From GCA-020343675 sp964462945 (GTDB taxonomy: Bacteria; Planctomycetota; Phycisphaerae; Sedimentisphaerales; Anaerobacaceae), in assembly GCA_964462945.1 (NCBI GenBank), contig CAYWZW010000074.1, positions 1 to 25,390 on the forward strand: a stretch of 25,390 nucleotides of DNA. The letters are read 5' to 3'. This document shows positions 1-8,960 of this stretch, one piece after another (the stretch's first letter is position 1; the number at the start of each line of letters is the position of its first letter). The translations under genes and the position numbers were made by a program. Under the pieces are notes generated by a model. That model was not told the origin of the DNA. It did no database searches and was given only the letters and a program-made list of their open reading frames with translations.

Positions 1-404
1 GAAGTCATACACCTTATCCTTCGCAGGGGGATACGATGTTCCTTGGCCATCCCAGAAAATCGACATTTTTCCCTTGACAGACATACGAATAATTTAGTAT
101 AAGAACAGGTGTGTGATGGTAGGGGTAGGTCCGCGTATCTGCCCTGGTCAACAACATAGAACTGCACTCACGGATTCCGGGCGATTGACATGCAAGAAGC
201 CCGTAGTTACAAAGCAGGGAAGCGCAAAATTTTGACGCGACCAACAGACCTGCCTGACAGCCAGCAGGCGAGGTTGGAATGAGGTTGATAGAAGAGGAGG
301 TGGTATCTTCAGTTTCAGCCTATGACTCAAAAACGGCGTTCGCACGGAGGTGGCTGACAAACTGGCTCCTCCTGTTACGAAGTCATCTTTCAGGAGGCAA
401 CAGA
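1..404. other. Left-edge gene-free stretch and leader of the first gene
   Basis: No convincing gene is seen here. All six frames are short or have no recognisable protein, and the plus-strand frames entering from the left edge hit stops within about 100 bases. The stretch holds one good sigma70-type promoter (74-103), followed by about 300 bases of apparent untranslated leader before the prepilin-like gene at 405. A Shine-Dalgarno AGGAGG sits at 392-397. I see no recognisable riboswitch. Confidence 0.5.
74..103 (+). promoter_or_regulatory. Sigma70-like promoter upstream of the prepilin-like gene
   Basis: TTGACA (74-79) is followed by an 18-base spacer and TATAAG (98-103), which is 6/6 and 5/6 to consensus. 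The end of the spacer shares the pattern CG-ATAAT---G with the promoter at 1328-1357. The next gene start is about 300 bases downstream. Called from sequence only; no transcription start is known. Confidence 0.55.
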
Positions 405-1175
405 ATGAAAAAGAAAACGGCCTTCACCTTAATTGAATTGCTGGTCGTGATCGCTGTCATAGCAATTCTGCTGGCGATTCTGATGCCGGCCCTGAGGGCC
501 GCGAAGGACCAGGCCAAAAAGACCGTTTGCACGGGACACATCCAGGGGCTCGTACTGGCCGTGAGAATGTACGTGGACGACTACGATGGAAAAACACACA
601 TATCACCTAACAATGGACTGTGGGACAATGCCTGGCAGCACCCGACGGTGATACGCAAGTACGGACCCAATGAATCTCTGGCCTACTGGGGGATTGCCTA
701 CGAGCCCTACGCAAAGAACAAGAAGATTTACAATTGCCCTGGCATGAAGCGTGGGGATGATTGGCCGGAATCGGGGGCAAATTGGGGACGTCAGGCGCAG
801 CAATACTTCAAATATTGCTCTTACGGCCTCAATAACTACATCACAGACAAAAAGATCGACCTCGAATTCAAACATCCGAGCGAAGTGATTGCTTTTCAGG
901 ATCATATTGAGCAGAAACTGGACGACAACGGAGACATGTTTCACATTCGGCCCACAGACAGAATCAATTTACCACAATGGCGTCCGAGCAGACAAGGTGG
1001 GAACGGCTTTGTTGACAGTTATTGGTCGGGAGAACAGTGGCATGACACGGTTCAAGAGTGTTTTCGCCACCGCGGCACGTCCATGACCGTCTGGTTGGAT
1101 GGACACGTGACGGAGATAAAGGAAACTACCGGCGAAGACATCCCCCGTCGATGGTACACGGGCAAATCAGAGTAG
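405..1175 (+). CDS. Prepilin-like secreted protein with H-X9-DG C-terminal motif
   Basis: A 256-residue protein of the planctomycete prepilin-like class. Residues 1-35 form a type IV prepilin leader: a short basic start (MKKKTAF), then TLIELLVVIAVIAILLAILM as the hydrophobic helix, cut before the Phe of AFTLIE by a prepilin peptidase. Near the C-terminus is H-R-G-T-S-M-T-V-W-L-D-G, an exact H-X9-DG motif of the family described as prepilin-type processing-associated H-X9-DG proteins. The ATG at 405 is preferred over an upstream in-frame start at 279 because AGGAGG lies 7 bases before it and the leader begins there. Such proteins are thought to be surface pseudopilins; their job is unknown. 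It sits just ahead of a secreted LamG protein and has its own promoter. A second member lies at 13262-14050. Confidence 0.88.
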   Translation: MKKKTAFTLIELLVVIAVIAILLAILMPALRAAKDQAKKTVCTGHIQGLVLAVRMYVDDYDGKTHISPNNGLWDNAWQHPTVIRKYGPNESLAYWGIAYEPYAKNKKIYNCPGMKRGDDWPESGANWGRQAQQYFKYCSYGLNNYITDKKIDLEFKHPSEVIAFQDHIEQKLDDNGDMFHIRPTDRINLPQWRPSRQGGNGFVDSYWSGEQWHDTVQECFRHRGTSMTVWLDGHVTEIKETTGEDIPRRWYTGKSE

Positions 1176-1243
1176 AATCGCTGGTATGGTTCCATGTCGA
1201 AAAGGTGGTCTGGTTGACAGCCAGCGATGGCAGCGCTGGGCAA

Positions 1244-1262
1244 CCCTTCGACTGCGCTCAGG
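1244..1262. repeat. Dispersed CTTCGACT..CGCTCAGG repeat, copy 1
   Basis: CCCTTCGACTGCGCTCAGG here is the near-exact reverse complement of the core at 24529-24549 (CCTGAGCGGAGTCGAAC), and resembles 17670-17686 more distantly. It lies in the 282-base gap between the prepilin-like gene and the LamG gene, outside coding sequence. Confidence 0.4.
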
Positions 1263-1327
1263 TGCTGAGCCTGCCGAACCATTCTCATACAATTTTTCTT
1301 CAGGACGGCTGTTTGTGGGGATTTTTC

Positions 1328-1357
1328 TTGACGGGAGGGCGGATAATCCTGTATAAG
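1328..1357 (+). promoter_or_regulatory. Promoter of the LamG protein gene
   Basis: TTGACG (1328-1333), an 18-base spacer and TATAAG (1352-1357). Spacing, -10 hexamer and the spacer pattern CG-ATAAT---G match the promoter at 74-103. The LamG gene starts 100 bases downstream, with AAGGAGG at 1445-1451 as its ribosome-binding site. Confidence 0.55.
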
Positions 1358-1457
1358 GAACGCTGATGAGGAGCGTCAGTAAAATTCACTGTCAGTCGCT
1401 TTGGTGTGTGGCCAAAGCATTGCTATTCCTAATAACTCTTTTTGAAGGAGGATTATC

Positions 1458-4130
1458 ATGTGTAAGAAAACGTTTTATCTGGTCTGTTTGACTTTGATGC
1501 TGGGATCGGTCGGCAACGCTGCGGACATGCAGTGGACCGGCCTTGGCCCCGATCATCTCTGGGGCACTCCAGCCAACTGGGACCTGGGCAGCGTTCCTAC
1601 TTCGGCGGACGACGTCCGGATCGACGTACCGGCCGCCGCAGCGCCGAACGGCCCGATTATCCAGGATGGAATCACGGCAGAGGCTAAAGGGATCTTCACT
1701 GAAGCGGCTGGCGAATCCACGCTGACAATGACGGGTGGTTCGCTTGTCGTGGCGGACTATATTTGGTGGGGCGACGGAGCGAATTCCTTCCCGATCTGGA
1801 CCATGAGCGGCGGTACGGTCACCGTTACGAATGAATTTGAGCTTGGCTGGGGCGGCGGCGGGGGTACGTTGACCATGACGGGCGGGACAATCAGTGCCGG
1901 AGAGGCAGTAATTCCAACCGCCAGTGGAGCATTTGGTAAACTGTTTCTTAACGGGGGTACCTACACTGTCACTAAGCCCGGCGGGCTCAAAGTGAACGAA
2001 AGGGGCCTGATTGATATAACGGCGGGCATGCTGGTGGTAGAAGGTGATGAGACGGCGAAAGTCAACGACCTCATTACGGCGGGCCGGATTACCGCCCACG
2101 GCGGCAGCGGAAAGCTCAACGTGGACTACAATCAAAGTAATCCCGGCAAGACCACCGTAACCGCTATCCAGAAAGTCATCGTCCTTTCCGAGGATTTCGA
2201 AGGTTTGCCGTTGGGTCCGAACATCGATGAGGTGCTTGCGGGCAATCAGGTCTGGACGGACACACCGCCGGACGGCTGGGCCGTCGATGAAAGCGGCGTT
2301 CCCGGTATCGGCGATCCGGCGACCGACGGAGTGACCGAGTGGGCCGGGTGGGCCTTTGCCAACAAGGACTGGTGGGTACAAGCAGCAGGCAATCAAAGAC
2401 GTGTGGAATTCGTGTTAGGACAGGGCACGGTTGCCATAGCCGATCCGGATGAGTGGGATGATGCGCCTCATCCAGGCCCGAACTCTGCGAACCCATACGA
2501 TACCTGGCTCAGTACCCCTGCCGTTGACATCTCCGGCTTGGAGGCCGGCTCGCTCCAGCTCAAGTTCGATTCGAGCTGGCGTCCGGAGTACGATGACAAC
2601 TATCATCAGACGGCCAATATAACCGTTTCTTTTGATGGAGCACAGCCTGTCGAGGTGCTCCGGTGGGAATCCAACGAGGCTAGTCCTAACTTCAAGCCGG
2701 ACACGTCCACCAATGAGACCATCGTTGTCGATTTGGGCAATCCGGCAGGGGCCAAAAGCATGGTTGTAACGTTTGGTTTGTTCGACGCCGGAAATGACTG
2801 GTGGTGGGCGATTGACAACGTGGAAGTCGCCGGAAATCCTCTTCCAGAGCCGGTCGATCCCGGAATCGATGGTCTGATGGCGTTTTACGCATTGGACAAT
2901 GATGTGCTGGATGGTTCCGGCAACGGTAACAACGGTACCATTATGGGCAACCCAGCCTTTGTCGAAGGCGTGGTAGGGATGGCGCTCCAATTTGACGGCG
3001 ATGACTACGTGGAGACCGGCAACACGCAGAACTTGGCTAGCTGGACGATCAGTGCCTGGGTGAAGAGCCCGGCGGCCCCTGCGGCAGTCTCAGCGAGTGG
3101 ACCGGTTCATCGCGAGAAGAACTTCCAGTTCAACTGGAACCATACCAACGCAACTTTCCAAGGAGCGGCCGCCTTACGGGTCGGAGGAACATGGTATGCT
3201 GCGAAGTACGAGCCGGTAGAGGCTGATACATGGTATCACCTTACTGCCACGTATGACGGAGAAGATCTCAAAGCATACAGAGATGGCGCTTTGATCACGA
3301 CGAATCCAGCACCCTCTGGAGCCCCGGATGCTGAGACTGGGACTCTGAAACTTGGAAGGCATGCGACGGCGGCGCCGCCTCAGTATTTTACCGGTACGGT
3401 CGACGAGGCCGTGGTTTACAGTAGAGCGTTGTCCTACGGTGAGGTTCGTTACCTTGCGGGCTATCGTGCCGACACCGGCGAGGGGGATCCGTCCCAGGTG
3501 ATCTACTATTCCTTCGATGACGTTGGTGGAATCGTCGCAGACCAATCCGGCAAAGGTCATGACGGCGTTGTCGTTGGTGGCGTCACGGCAGAGGCCGGTG
3601 GCAAGTACAACGGAGCAGGCAAGTTCTCAAATGCCGGCTATCTCGATCTGGATGGCCCAAATTTCCCCGTTGAGGATATTCCAGCATCCGGCATGACGCT
3701 CGCGGCCTGGATGAAATGTGCGAACACGGGCGACCATCACGCCATATTCAACGCCAGAGCATCCGACCAAACCTGGGTGGTTCACCCCGAGGCCCGCAGC
3801 AACGGCGAGTTTAGATGGCTGCTCCGCTCGTATGGCGGCACCACGATGTTCGATATACGCGGCGGGGCCGTGACATGGGACGAGTGGCTGCATTTCGCAG
3901 GCACGTACGACAAAGCGTCCGGCAAGGCAACCCTCTGTATCAACGGCGAATTGGCCAAAGAGTTCGACGTTGCAAACGCGGCGGACATAGCCGCAGACTG
4001 GGGCTTGGGTGCTCGTGTGGGATACAATATTGACAACGCCAGACCTTTCACAGGGCTTATGGACGAGTTCCGCTTGTTCACCCGGGCGCTGTCGCAGGAT
4101 GAGATTAAGAAGATTATGCAAGGTCCGTGA
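1458..4130 (+). CDS. Secreted multidomain protein with two LamG (concanavalin-A-like) domains
   Basis: An 890-residue exported protein. Residues 1-22 form a Sec signal peptide (cut near GNAAD). Residues about 25-240 start with a W-G...W..P.NWD..VPTSADDV motif typical of planctomycete surface proteins. They continue with repeated TMTGG, TMSGG and LNGG strands that suggest a beta-helix. Residues about 243-465 form a second beta-rich domain opening with SEDFEG. Two LamG domains follow, about 472-660 and 678-885, each with a D.SG.G..G opening, an (I/L)(S/A)AW(V/M)K strand and a final DE..(L/V)(F/Y)(S/T)RALS..E. LamG folds usually bind carbohydrate or protein, so I infer glycan binding at the cell surface. 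No catalytic motif, PEP-CTERM or sorting signal is visible at the C-terminus. It is preceded by its own promoter and strong ribosome-binding site. Confidence 0.87.
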   Translation: MCKKTFYLVCLTLMLGSVGNAADMQWTGLGPDHLWGTPANWDLGSVPTSADDVRIDVPAAAAPNGPIIQDGITAEAKGIFTEAAGESTLTMTGGSLVVADYIWWGDGANSFPIWTMSGGTVTVTNEFELGWGGGGGTLTMTGGTISAGEAVIPTASGAFGKLFLNGGTYTVTKPGGLKVNERGLIDITAGMLVVEGDETAKVNDLITAGRITAHGGSGKLNVDYNQSNPGKTTVTAIQKVIVLSEDFEGLPLGPNIDEVLAGNQVWTDTPPDGWAVDESGVPGIGDPATDGVTEWAGWAFANKDWWVQAAGNQRRVEFVLGQGTVAIADPDEWDDAPHPGPNSANPYDTWLSTPAVDISGLEAGSLQLKFDSSWRPEYDDNYHQTANITVSFDGAQPVEVLRWESNEASPNFKPDTSTNETIVVDLGNPAGAKSMVVTFGLFDAGNDWWWAIDNVEVAGNPLPEPVDPGIDGLMAFYALDNDVLDGSGNGNNGTIMGNPAFVEGVVGMALQFDGDDYVETGNTQNLASWTISAWVKSPAAPAAVSASGPVHREKNFQFNWNHTNATFQGAAALRVGGTWYAAKYEPVEADTWYHLTATYDGEDLKAYRDGALITTNPAPSGAPDAETGTLKLGRHATAAPPQYFTGTVDEAVVYSRALSYGEVRYLAGYRADTGEGDPSQVIYYSFDDVGGIVADQSGKGHDGVVVGGVTAEAGGKYNGAGKFSNAGYLDLDGPNFPVEDIPASGMTLAAWMKCANTGDHHAIFNARASDQTWVVHPEARSNGEFRWLLRSYGGTTMFDIRGGAVTWDEWLHFAGTYDKASGKATLCINGELAKEFDVANAADIAADWGLGARVGYNIDNARPFTGLMDEFRLFTRALSQDEIKKIMQGP

Positions 4131-4289
4131 TTTCCGTTTACCTTTGGTCCTGACTTGGCAGCCGGAGTAGGCTGTAATCAGCATAGCCGAAGCCAAGTCG
4201 TCGGCCAATGATTCTGCATCAGTTCGGGGCCTATGCTGATTCTTTCGGCATGGGCCCCATATCTTTAGGTCAACGGGGGACTTCCTGTC

Positions 4290-4319
4290 TTGACAGGGAA
4301 GCCGATTGGCGGGTATGCT
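4290..4319 (+). promoter_or_regulatory. Candidate mutY promoter
   Basis: TTGACA (4290-4295), an 18-base spacer and TATGCT (4314-4319). The ATG of mutY is about 50 bases downstream. The -35 lies inside a near-palindrome (CTTCCTGTC / GACAGGGAAG, 4281-4301) that could also be an operator or the end of the upstream transcript. Confidence 0.4.
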
Positions 4320-4370
4320 TCGCAACATTAGATAACTTCAAACAGTCTTCAAAAGCATTGAAAAGAACGT

Positions 4371-5450
4371 ATGTGGTTGCATCCACGGTACAAGAAGGTC
4401 TCTGCTCTCCTGCTCAAGTGGTTCGGCCACAATGCAAGGAACTTACCCTGGCGGAGAACGAAGGACCCGTACGCGATCTGGGTGGCAGAGATCATGCTTC
4501 AGCAGACTCAGTCCGATACCGTCAAGCCATATTATCACAGGTTTCTCAAGCGTTTTCCCACCGTCCGGCAATTGGCCCGAGCACGGCTCGATACCGTTCT
4601 CAAGATGTGGGAAGGATTGGGTTATTATTCTCGTGCAAGGAATCTGCATCTGGCGGCAAAAAAGATCGTCCGGGACTTTGCCGGCCACTTGCCGCAAACC
4701 AAACAGGACTTGCTGACTCTTCCGGGTGTCGGCCTCTATACGGCTGGGGCGATAGCCAGCATCGCCTTCAACCAGGATGAACCCGTCGTCGATGGGAATG
4801 TGACCCGCGTTCTGTGCCGCTTGTTTCGCATCCGCCAAGACCCACGTTCGGGCAAAGTTCGAAGGAATCTCTGGAGCCTGGCTGAAGTGCTCCTGCCTTC
4901 CGGCAGAGCCGGATCGTTTAATCAGGCGACGATGGAGTTGGGGGCGACGGTCTGTCTGCCCCGAAGTCCGCGCTGCCAGGTGTGTCCGCTTCGCCGACTT
5001 TGCAGCGCCAAAGAGCACGGCGAGCAGGAGAAGCTGCCCGTCCGCGTGAGGCGAAAACCGCTGCCCCGGCACAAAGTCGTCATCGGGGTAATTCACAAGA
5101 ACGGGAAAATCCTGATAGATAAGCGTAAACCGAACGGATTACTTGGTGGCCTGTGGGAGTTCCCGGGCGGAAAAGTCAAGAAGGGTGAATCGCTGAAAAC
5201 AGCGTTGACGCGTGAAGTCCGCGAGGAGCTGGGAGTCACCATCCGAATCCTGCGCCCTCTGGCTACGGTGCAACATTCGTACTCTCATTTCTCCGTCACG
5301 CTCCATGCCTTTGAATGTGCTCACACTTCGGGAACGCCGAAGTGTCACACCTGTACTGATTACAAGTGGGTACATCCAAAGCAACTGAAGAACTTTGCCT
5401 TTCCGGCGGCAAACAAAAAAATTATGGCGGCATTACAAAAGAACGGGTAG
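4371..5450 (+). CDS. mutY: A/G-specific adenine DNA glycosylase MutY with NUDIX C-terminal domain
   Basis: A 359-residue base-excision repair enzyme that removes adenine mispaired with 8-oxoguanine. The N-terminal HhH-GPD domain has the catalytic Glu40 (AEIMLQQTQ), the helix-hairpin-helix LPGVGLYTAGAI (118-129) and the catalytic Asp141 (VVDGNV). A complete iron-sulphur motif C-X6-C-X2-C-X5-C follows at C195, C202, C205 and C211. The C-terminal domain, which reads the 8-oxoG strand, has an intact NUDIX box from G267 (GX5E, then X7, then REVREELGV at 281-289), so it may retain hydrolase activity. Many MutY C-domains have lost this box. Length is normal. It stands alone between secreted-protein genes with a candidate promoter of its own. 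No convincing Shine-Dalgarno precedes the start, so the exact start is less sure than the identity. Confidence 0.96.
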   Translation: MWLHPRYKKVSALLLKWFGHNARNLPWRRTKDPYAIWVAEIMLQQTQSDTVKPYYHRFLKRFPTVRQLARARLDTVLKMWEGLGYYSRARNLHLAAKKIVRDFAGHLPQTKQDLLTLPGVGLYTAGAIASIAFNQDEPVVDGNVTRVLCRLFRIRQDPRSGKVRRNLWSLAEVLLPSGRAGSFNQATMELGATVCLPRSPRCQVCPLRRLCSAKEHGEQEKLPVRVRRKPLPRHKVVIGVIHKNGKILIDKRKPNGLLGGLWEFPGGKVKKGESLKTALTREVREELGVTIRILRPLATVQHSYSHFSVTLHAFECAHTSGTPKCHTCTDYKWVHPKQLKNFAFPAANKKIMAALQKNG

Positions 5451-5474
5451 GATGGGTAGGCTCCCTGCCCATCC
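5450..5474 (+). terminator. Hairpin directly after mutY
   Basis: GGATGGGTAGG (5450-5460), a 3-base loop and CCTGCCCATCC (5464-5474) form an 11-base stem with one wobble-type pair, starting on the last base of the stop codon. No T-tract follows, so it is either a weak or factor-dependent terminator or a relic of the GTAGGG hairpin repeats seen elsewhere in the window. Confidence 0.35.
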
Positions 5475-5528
5475 GGTCCAGGTCACGTTACATTGGCGGC
5501 TAAGAGAACAGCCAAAGTCAATAAAAGC

Positions 5529-5557
5529 TGGCCAGGAACTATCCGACGGCGTACAAT
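5529..5557 (+). promoter_or_regulatory. Candidate promoter of the secreted enzyme run
   Basis: TGGCCA (5529-5534), 17-base spacer, TACAAT (5552-5557), about 40 bases before the ATG at 5598. The -10 is good and the -35 is 4/6, so this is a moderate call. Confidence 0.35.
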
Positions 5558-5597
5558 CAGATGCCATCAGGGCATTAACGCGCGGTGACGGTAAGGT

Positions 5598-7073
5598 ATG
5601 GGCAAGATACTCACGGTCAACAGATACGGGTTAATCGTCGCGTCGATGGCGATGAGCCTCATGGTCAACGTGGCTGAGTCAGCCGTCGCCGAGAAGCCAA
5701 ATGCGAAGTGGCCCCAACACATACAGCTCGTGCTGACTGCAACGGAACCCCTTAAATTTGACAGAGGCAATCGCCTGCCGCTCTACCTCTGGCAGGCCAT
5801 GAATCCGGGTTTGCTTGATCCTGAAACCGCGGAACAGCTTGTCCACCAGCTCGACGCCAGAGGCATCGGGCTGATTACTTCCTGGGACCCGAGGAATCGT
5901 GAAAAAAACCTGGAAGAGTCGCTGATGATGGCCCGAGCCCAGAAGAAATTGGGCTTGCGAGTGAATATCGACGCCACCAAGTGTCTGTATTCGTTCTTCG
6001 ATGGGGACCCGCGTACAGCGCACGTGGACGATGAGGGCCGGCCCTTTTGGGACGCATCGTTCGGCCAACAGAAGATGGGCTGTCCATTCGCGATTGATTT
6101 TCGCCGGCCGATTATCCACGAGCAGGTTGAGTACTTTATCAGAGCGTTCAAGGAAGCAGCGTTGGACGTTGATTTCATTTTCGCCGACTGGGAAATTGAC
6201 GGTCCCATTGAATTCAACGAAGCCCATGCTGCCTCTAAGCGATGCCGTCGCTGCCGGGAGAAGATCAAGAATATAGATGATTTCGGAGATTTTCAGACAG
6301 CGATTCGCAAGCTCAGGTGCCAGTTGCAGCGCAAGGTTTATGCAGAGCCTGTAAAACAGAGTTTCCCCGGCGTGCTCGTGGGCAACTACGGCGTTTATCC
6401 GCACAACGGCTACCGCTATTGGTACGACTATTACGAATACTACGTCGATGGGCAGCCTTACCAGGCAGACCAGCGGGCCAAGTACAGAAAATGGTACGAT
6501 GAATTCCCCGAAACGGGTTATACGTTTGCCATGCCGGTCATATACCCGTGGCGCAGAATTTTCGACTGGTACGACTACGCCGACATGGATTATCGATGGT
6601 TCTTCAATATGCTCTTGGTTGCCAGCAATGCAGGGCAGCATACGCCGTCCGAGATACCTATTATCAGCTTCGTGCATTGGCATACTATCGAGCCCGAGAA
6701 CTCTACCGGGGCGGTCACGCAATTTAGCGAAGCCAAATACCAGGAGCTGCTGTGGCACGCGTTATTGAGAGGGACGGACACCTTCTTTGTCTGGTGCCGG
6801 CCCGAAGAAGCAGAAAAGGAAATTCGATTGGTGCATCAGGTATATGCCGAGGCCCTGCAGTACGGGCGGTTCCTTTCAGAAGGACAACCGATCAATTTTG
6901 GCGTCCCCAAGCAGCCGGGACCTGTGATTTCCGGGTTGGAATTGGATGGCCGCATTCTGGTACGCCGAACCGATTTCGGAGAATCAACGGGACCCGCAGC
7001 CATCACAGTAAATAATAGGAGAATTGAAGTCCCGCCCGCGCCCGGCCGGTGTCAGATTATTTCGCTTCGCTGA
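5598..7073 (+). CDS. Secreted TIM-barrel glycoside-hydrolase-like protein
   Basis: A 491-residue exported protein of uncertain family. Residues about 1-32 look like a Sec signal peptide ending near ESAVAEK. The rest alternates strands and helices as in a TIM barrel. FADWEIDGP at 195-203 places D197 and E199 at a strand end, the D-X-E arrangement of retaining glycosidases; DWE itself matches the catalytic pair of GH56 hyaluronidases. Aromatic-rich stretches (about 277-300 and 325-350) suit sugar binding. A C-X2-C (C216, C219) follows the DWE motif and may bind metal. GH56-like chemistry is only an inference from this short motif, and overall family membership is not established. The ribosome-binding site is weak (GTAAGG is too close to the ATG). 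It leads a three-gene plus-strand run with the GH123-like enzyme and the CocE-type hydrolase. Confidence 0.7.
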   Translation: MGKILTVNRYGLIVASMAMSLMVNVAESAVAEKPNAKWPQHIQLVLTATEPLKFDRGNRLPLYLWQAMNPGLLDPETAEQLVHQLDARGIGLITSWDPRNREKNLEESLMMARAQKKLGLRVNIDATKCLYSFFDGDPRTAHVDDEGRPFWDASFGQQKMGCPFAIDFRRPIIHEQVEYFIRAFKEAALDVDFIFADWEIDGPIEFNEAHAASKRCRRCREKIKNIDDFGDFQTAIRKLRCQLQRKVYAEPVKQSFPGVLVGNYGVYPHNGYRYWYDYYEYYVDGQPYQADQRAKYRKWYDEFPETGYTFAMPVIYPWRRIFDWYDYADMDYRWFFNMLLVASNAGQHTPSEIPIISFVHWHTIEPENSTGAVTQFSEAKYQELLWHALLRGTDTFFVWCRPEEAEKEIRLVHQVYAEALQYGRFLSEGQPINFGVPKQPGPVISGLELDGRILVRRTDFGESTGPAAITVNNRRIEVPPAPGRCQIISLR

Positions 7074-7161
7074 GTTGCGTTCGTCATGTATCGTATGGGC
7101 CTTAATTTGAGTAGAGTGTTGACCGCGCGTTTGTCCGACAAAAACCAAATGGAGGCAAGTT

Positions 7162-8934
7162 ATGAATAACAGACTTATTACCGTTGTGAGCCTGTCTGTC
7201 TGTGTTTTGGGTTCATCCGTATGTTCCGGGGCTGAACCGAAAATCAAGCTGACCGCATTGAACAGTATGCAGCGGATAGGCCAGGATCAGGAACCTTACG
7301 GGGCAACTGAGGTAAAGATCAGCGCCGCCAGAAATGAAGTGGAATCGTTTCAGGTTGTGGTCGCGGCTCCGAGAGAAAACATTAGCGTGGTCAAGGTGAA
7401 TCTCTCCGACCTGACCGGGAAGAATGGGGCGAAGATTGGAAAGGAAAACATTCAGCTCCTCCGGGAAGAGTACGTCAGAGTCAGAATGTCCACTGCCCGG
7501 GCGGAACTGCCCCCGGGACTGTACGCAGACCCGCTCGTCCCATTCATCAACCCTATCACCGGCCAGCCCATCGAACCTCTGACCGAGAGCCGCAAGCGAT
7601 GGGGAGAACCAATAACACGGAGCGGCTACGATATGTACGCTGTCCCGTTCGAGGTCTTCAAGGGTCAGAATCAGGCCCTATGGGTTGACGTGCGCGTCCC
7701 TAAGAATATCCCGGCAGATACGTACCGCGGAGAGCTCCACGTTCAGGGACAAGGAGGAATTTCCGGACAGATTGGCGTCTGCGTCGCCGTATGGGATTTT
7801 ACGCTTCCCGATGGTCCGACTCATAGAAACCATTTTGGGAACTTCAGTAACGTCTCGCGCTATTTCAATATCGAGCGCGGCTCCGACAGGTTCAGACAAA
7901 TCGAAATGCAATATTGTCAGGCGATGGCCGAGCATCGGATCAATCCGCCCATCCCGGACCACCTGCTGCCGCGAGTCAATGACGATGGCTCGCTGGAAAT
8001 CGTGCCGGAAAGACACAAGGCCCTGAAGGAGTTTATGGAGAAATTCCACGTCACCGACTTTGAAATACCCAGGGCCTCTTTCGCGCGGCTGCCCAGCTCC
8101 ACCACGAGTCCCGATTACAAGACGATATCCCCGGCCAATAGAGAAAAGGCGCAGCGCTACTACAAAGACTTCTACAAATATTTGCAGGATAACGGCTGGG
8201 AAAAGCGGGCTTATCTCTATATGTTGGATGAGCCGAACCTCCGAGAGAACTACGAGCAGGTGCTCGTACTCGGTCAGCTTGTTCACGAAGCCGTTCCTCA
8301 GCTCAAATGTCTGGTGGTAGAGCAGACATATCTGCAGGACCCTTCCTGGCCGGACATGGACCCGGCTGTGGATATATGGTGCCCCTTGTGGTCCTTCATT
8401 GACCGCCAGACCATCGAGGAAAAAATCGCCCAGGGCGATGAGGTCTGGTCTTACACTGCCCTGGTGCAGCGCTCGCCGCAGTATCATCCGCAGTACGAAA
8501 GCGTCAAGGATTACGACCCCCCGTACTGGCACATTGACCGGCCCTTGACCGTTTATCGCATCCCGACCTGGATCAACTACCAGTATGACATTACCGGGCT
8601 GCTCTATTGGAGCACTGTCACTACAGTGATTGAACCCTGGTGGAATCCGGCCTTTGCACATCCCAGGCATTACAACGGCTGCGGATTTCTGTTCTATCCC
8701 GGAACCCCCTGCGGGATCGACGGGCCTGTTTGCAGCATGCGTTTGAAGAATCTCAGAGACGGTATGGAAGACTGCGAGTATCTCGCCATGCTTGAGAAGC
8801 TGGCAGGCAAGCAAGCGGTCAAGAAGATCGTCGATACGATTGCCCCAAACTGGTGGAATTTCTCGAAAGACCCGAATGACTTCCTCGCCGCCCGAAAAGA
8901 ACTCGCGGAGCAAATTCTGAGATTGAAGAAGTGA
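7162..8934 (+). CDS. Secreted GH123/DUF4091-type glycoside hydrolase
   Basis: A 590-residue exported enzyme with a signal peptide at residues 1-24. An N-terminal beta-sandwich (about 28-215, with the NEVESFQVVV and ADTYRGELHV strands common in this family) precedes a TIM barrel. YLYMLDEP places adjacent D356 and E357, the Asp-Glu pair used in substrate-assisted catalysis by GH123 N-acetyl-beta-galactosaminidases. The C-terminal part has the DUF4091 hallmark: GFLFYPG, then S.RLKNLRDGMEDCEYL. Probable activity is release of N-acetylhexosamine or a similar sugar from a glycan, but DUF4091 enzymes are diverse and the substrate is inferred. The ribosome-binding site GGAGG at 7151-7155 fixes the ATG. 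A short inverted repeat, TTTGTC-C-GACAAA, lies just upstream and could be an operator. The next gene starts 26 bases after the stop. Confidence 0.85.
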   Translation: MNNRLITVVSLSVCVLGSSVCSGAEPKIKLTALNSMQRIGQDQEPYGATEVKISAARNEVESFQVVVAAPRENISVVKVNLSDLTGKNGAKIGKENIQLLREEYVRVRMSTARAELPPGLYADPLVPFINPITGQPIEPLTESRKRWGEPITRSGYDMYAVPFEVFKGQNQALWVDVRVPKNIPADTYRGELHVQGQGGISGQIGVCVAVWDFTLPDGPTHRNHFGNFSNVSRYFNIERGSDRFRQIEMQYCQAMAEHRINPPIPDHLLPRVNDDGSLEIVPERHKALKEFMEKFHVTDFEIPRASFARLPSSTTSPDYKTISPANREKAQRYYKDFYKYLQDNGWEKRAYLYMLDEPNLRENYEQVLVLGQLVHEAVPQLKCLVVEQTYLQDPSWPDMDPAVDIWCPLWSFIDRQTIEEKIAQGDEVWSYTALVQRSPQYHPQYESVKDYDPPYWHIDRPLTVYRIPTWINYQYDITGLLYWSTVTTVIEPWWNPAFAHPRHYNGCGFLFYPGTPCGIDGPVCSMRLKNLRDGMEDCEYLAMLEKLAGKQAVKKIVDTIAPNWWNFSKDPNDFLAARKELAEQILRLKK

Positions 8935-8960
8935 TGTGAGTGCCAATAAAGGATTGTATT

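Noticed and set aside
1..244. Minus-strand ORFs at the left edge (76 and 70 codons)
   Set aside because: They overlap a good plus-strand promoter, have no ribosome-binding site and resemble nothing known.
1392..2396. Minus-strand ORF of 334 codons opposite the LamG gene
   Set aside because: No recognisable protein; the plus-strand gene has a signal peptide, domains, promoter and ribosome-binding site.
7129..7141. Operator-like inverted repeat TTTGTC-C-GACAAA before the GH123-like gene
   Set aside because: Six-base arms occur often by chance and no regulator gene is nearby; mentioned in the gene entry but not listed as a feature.
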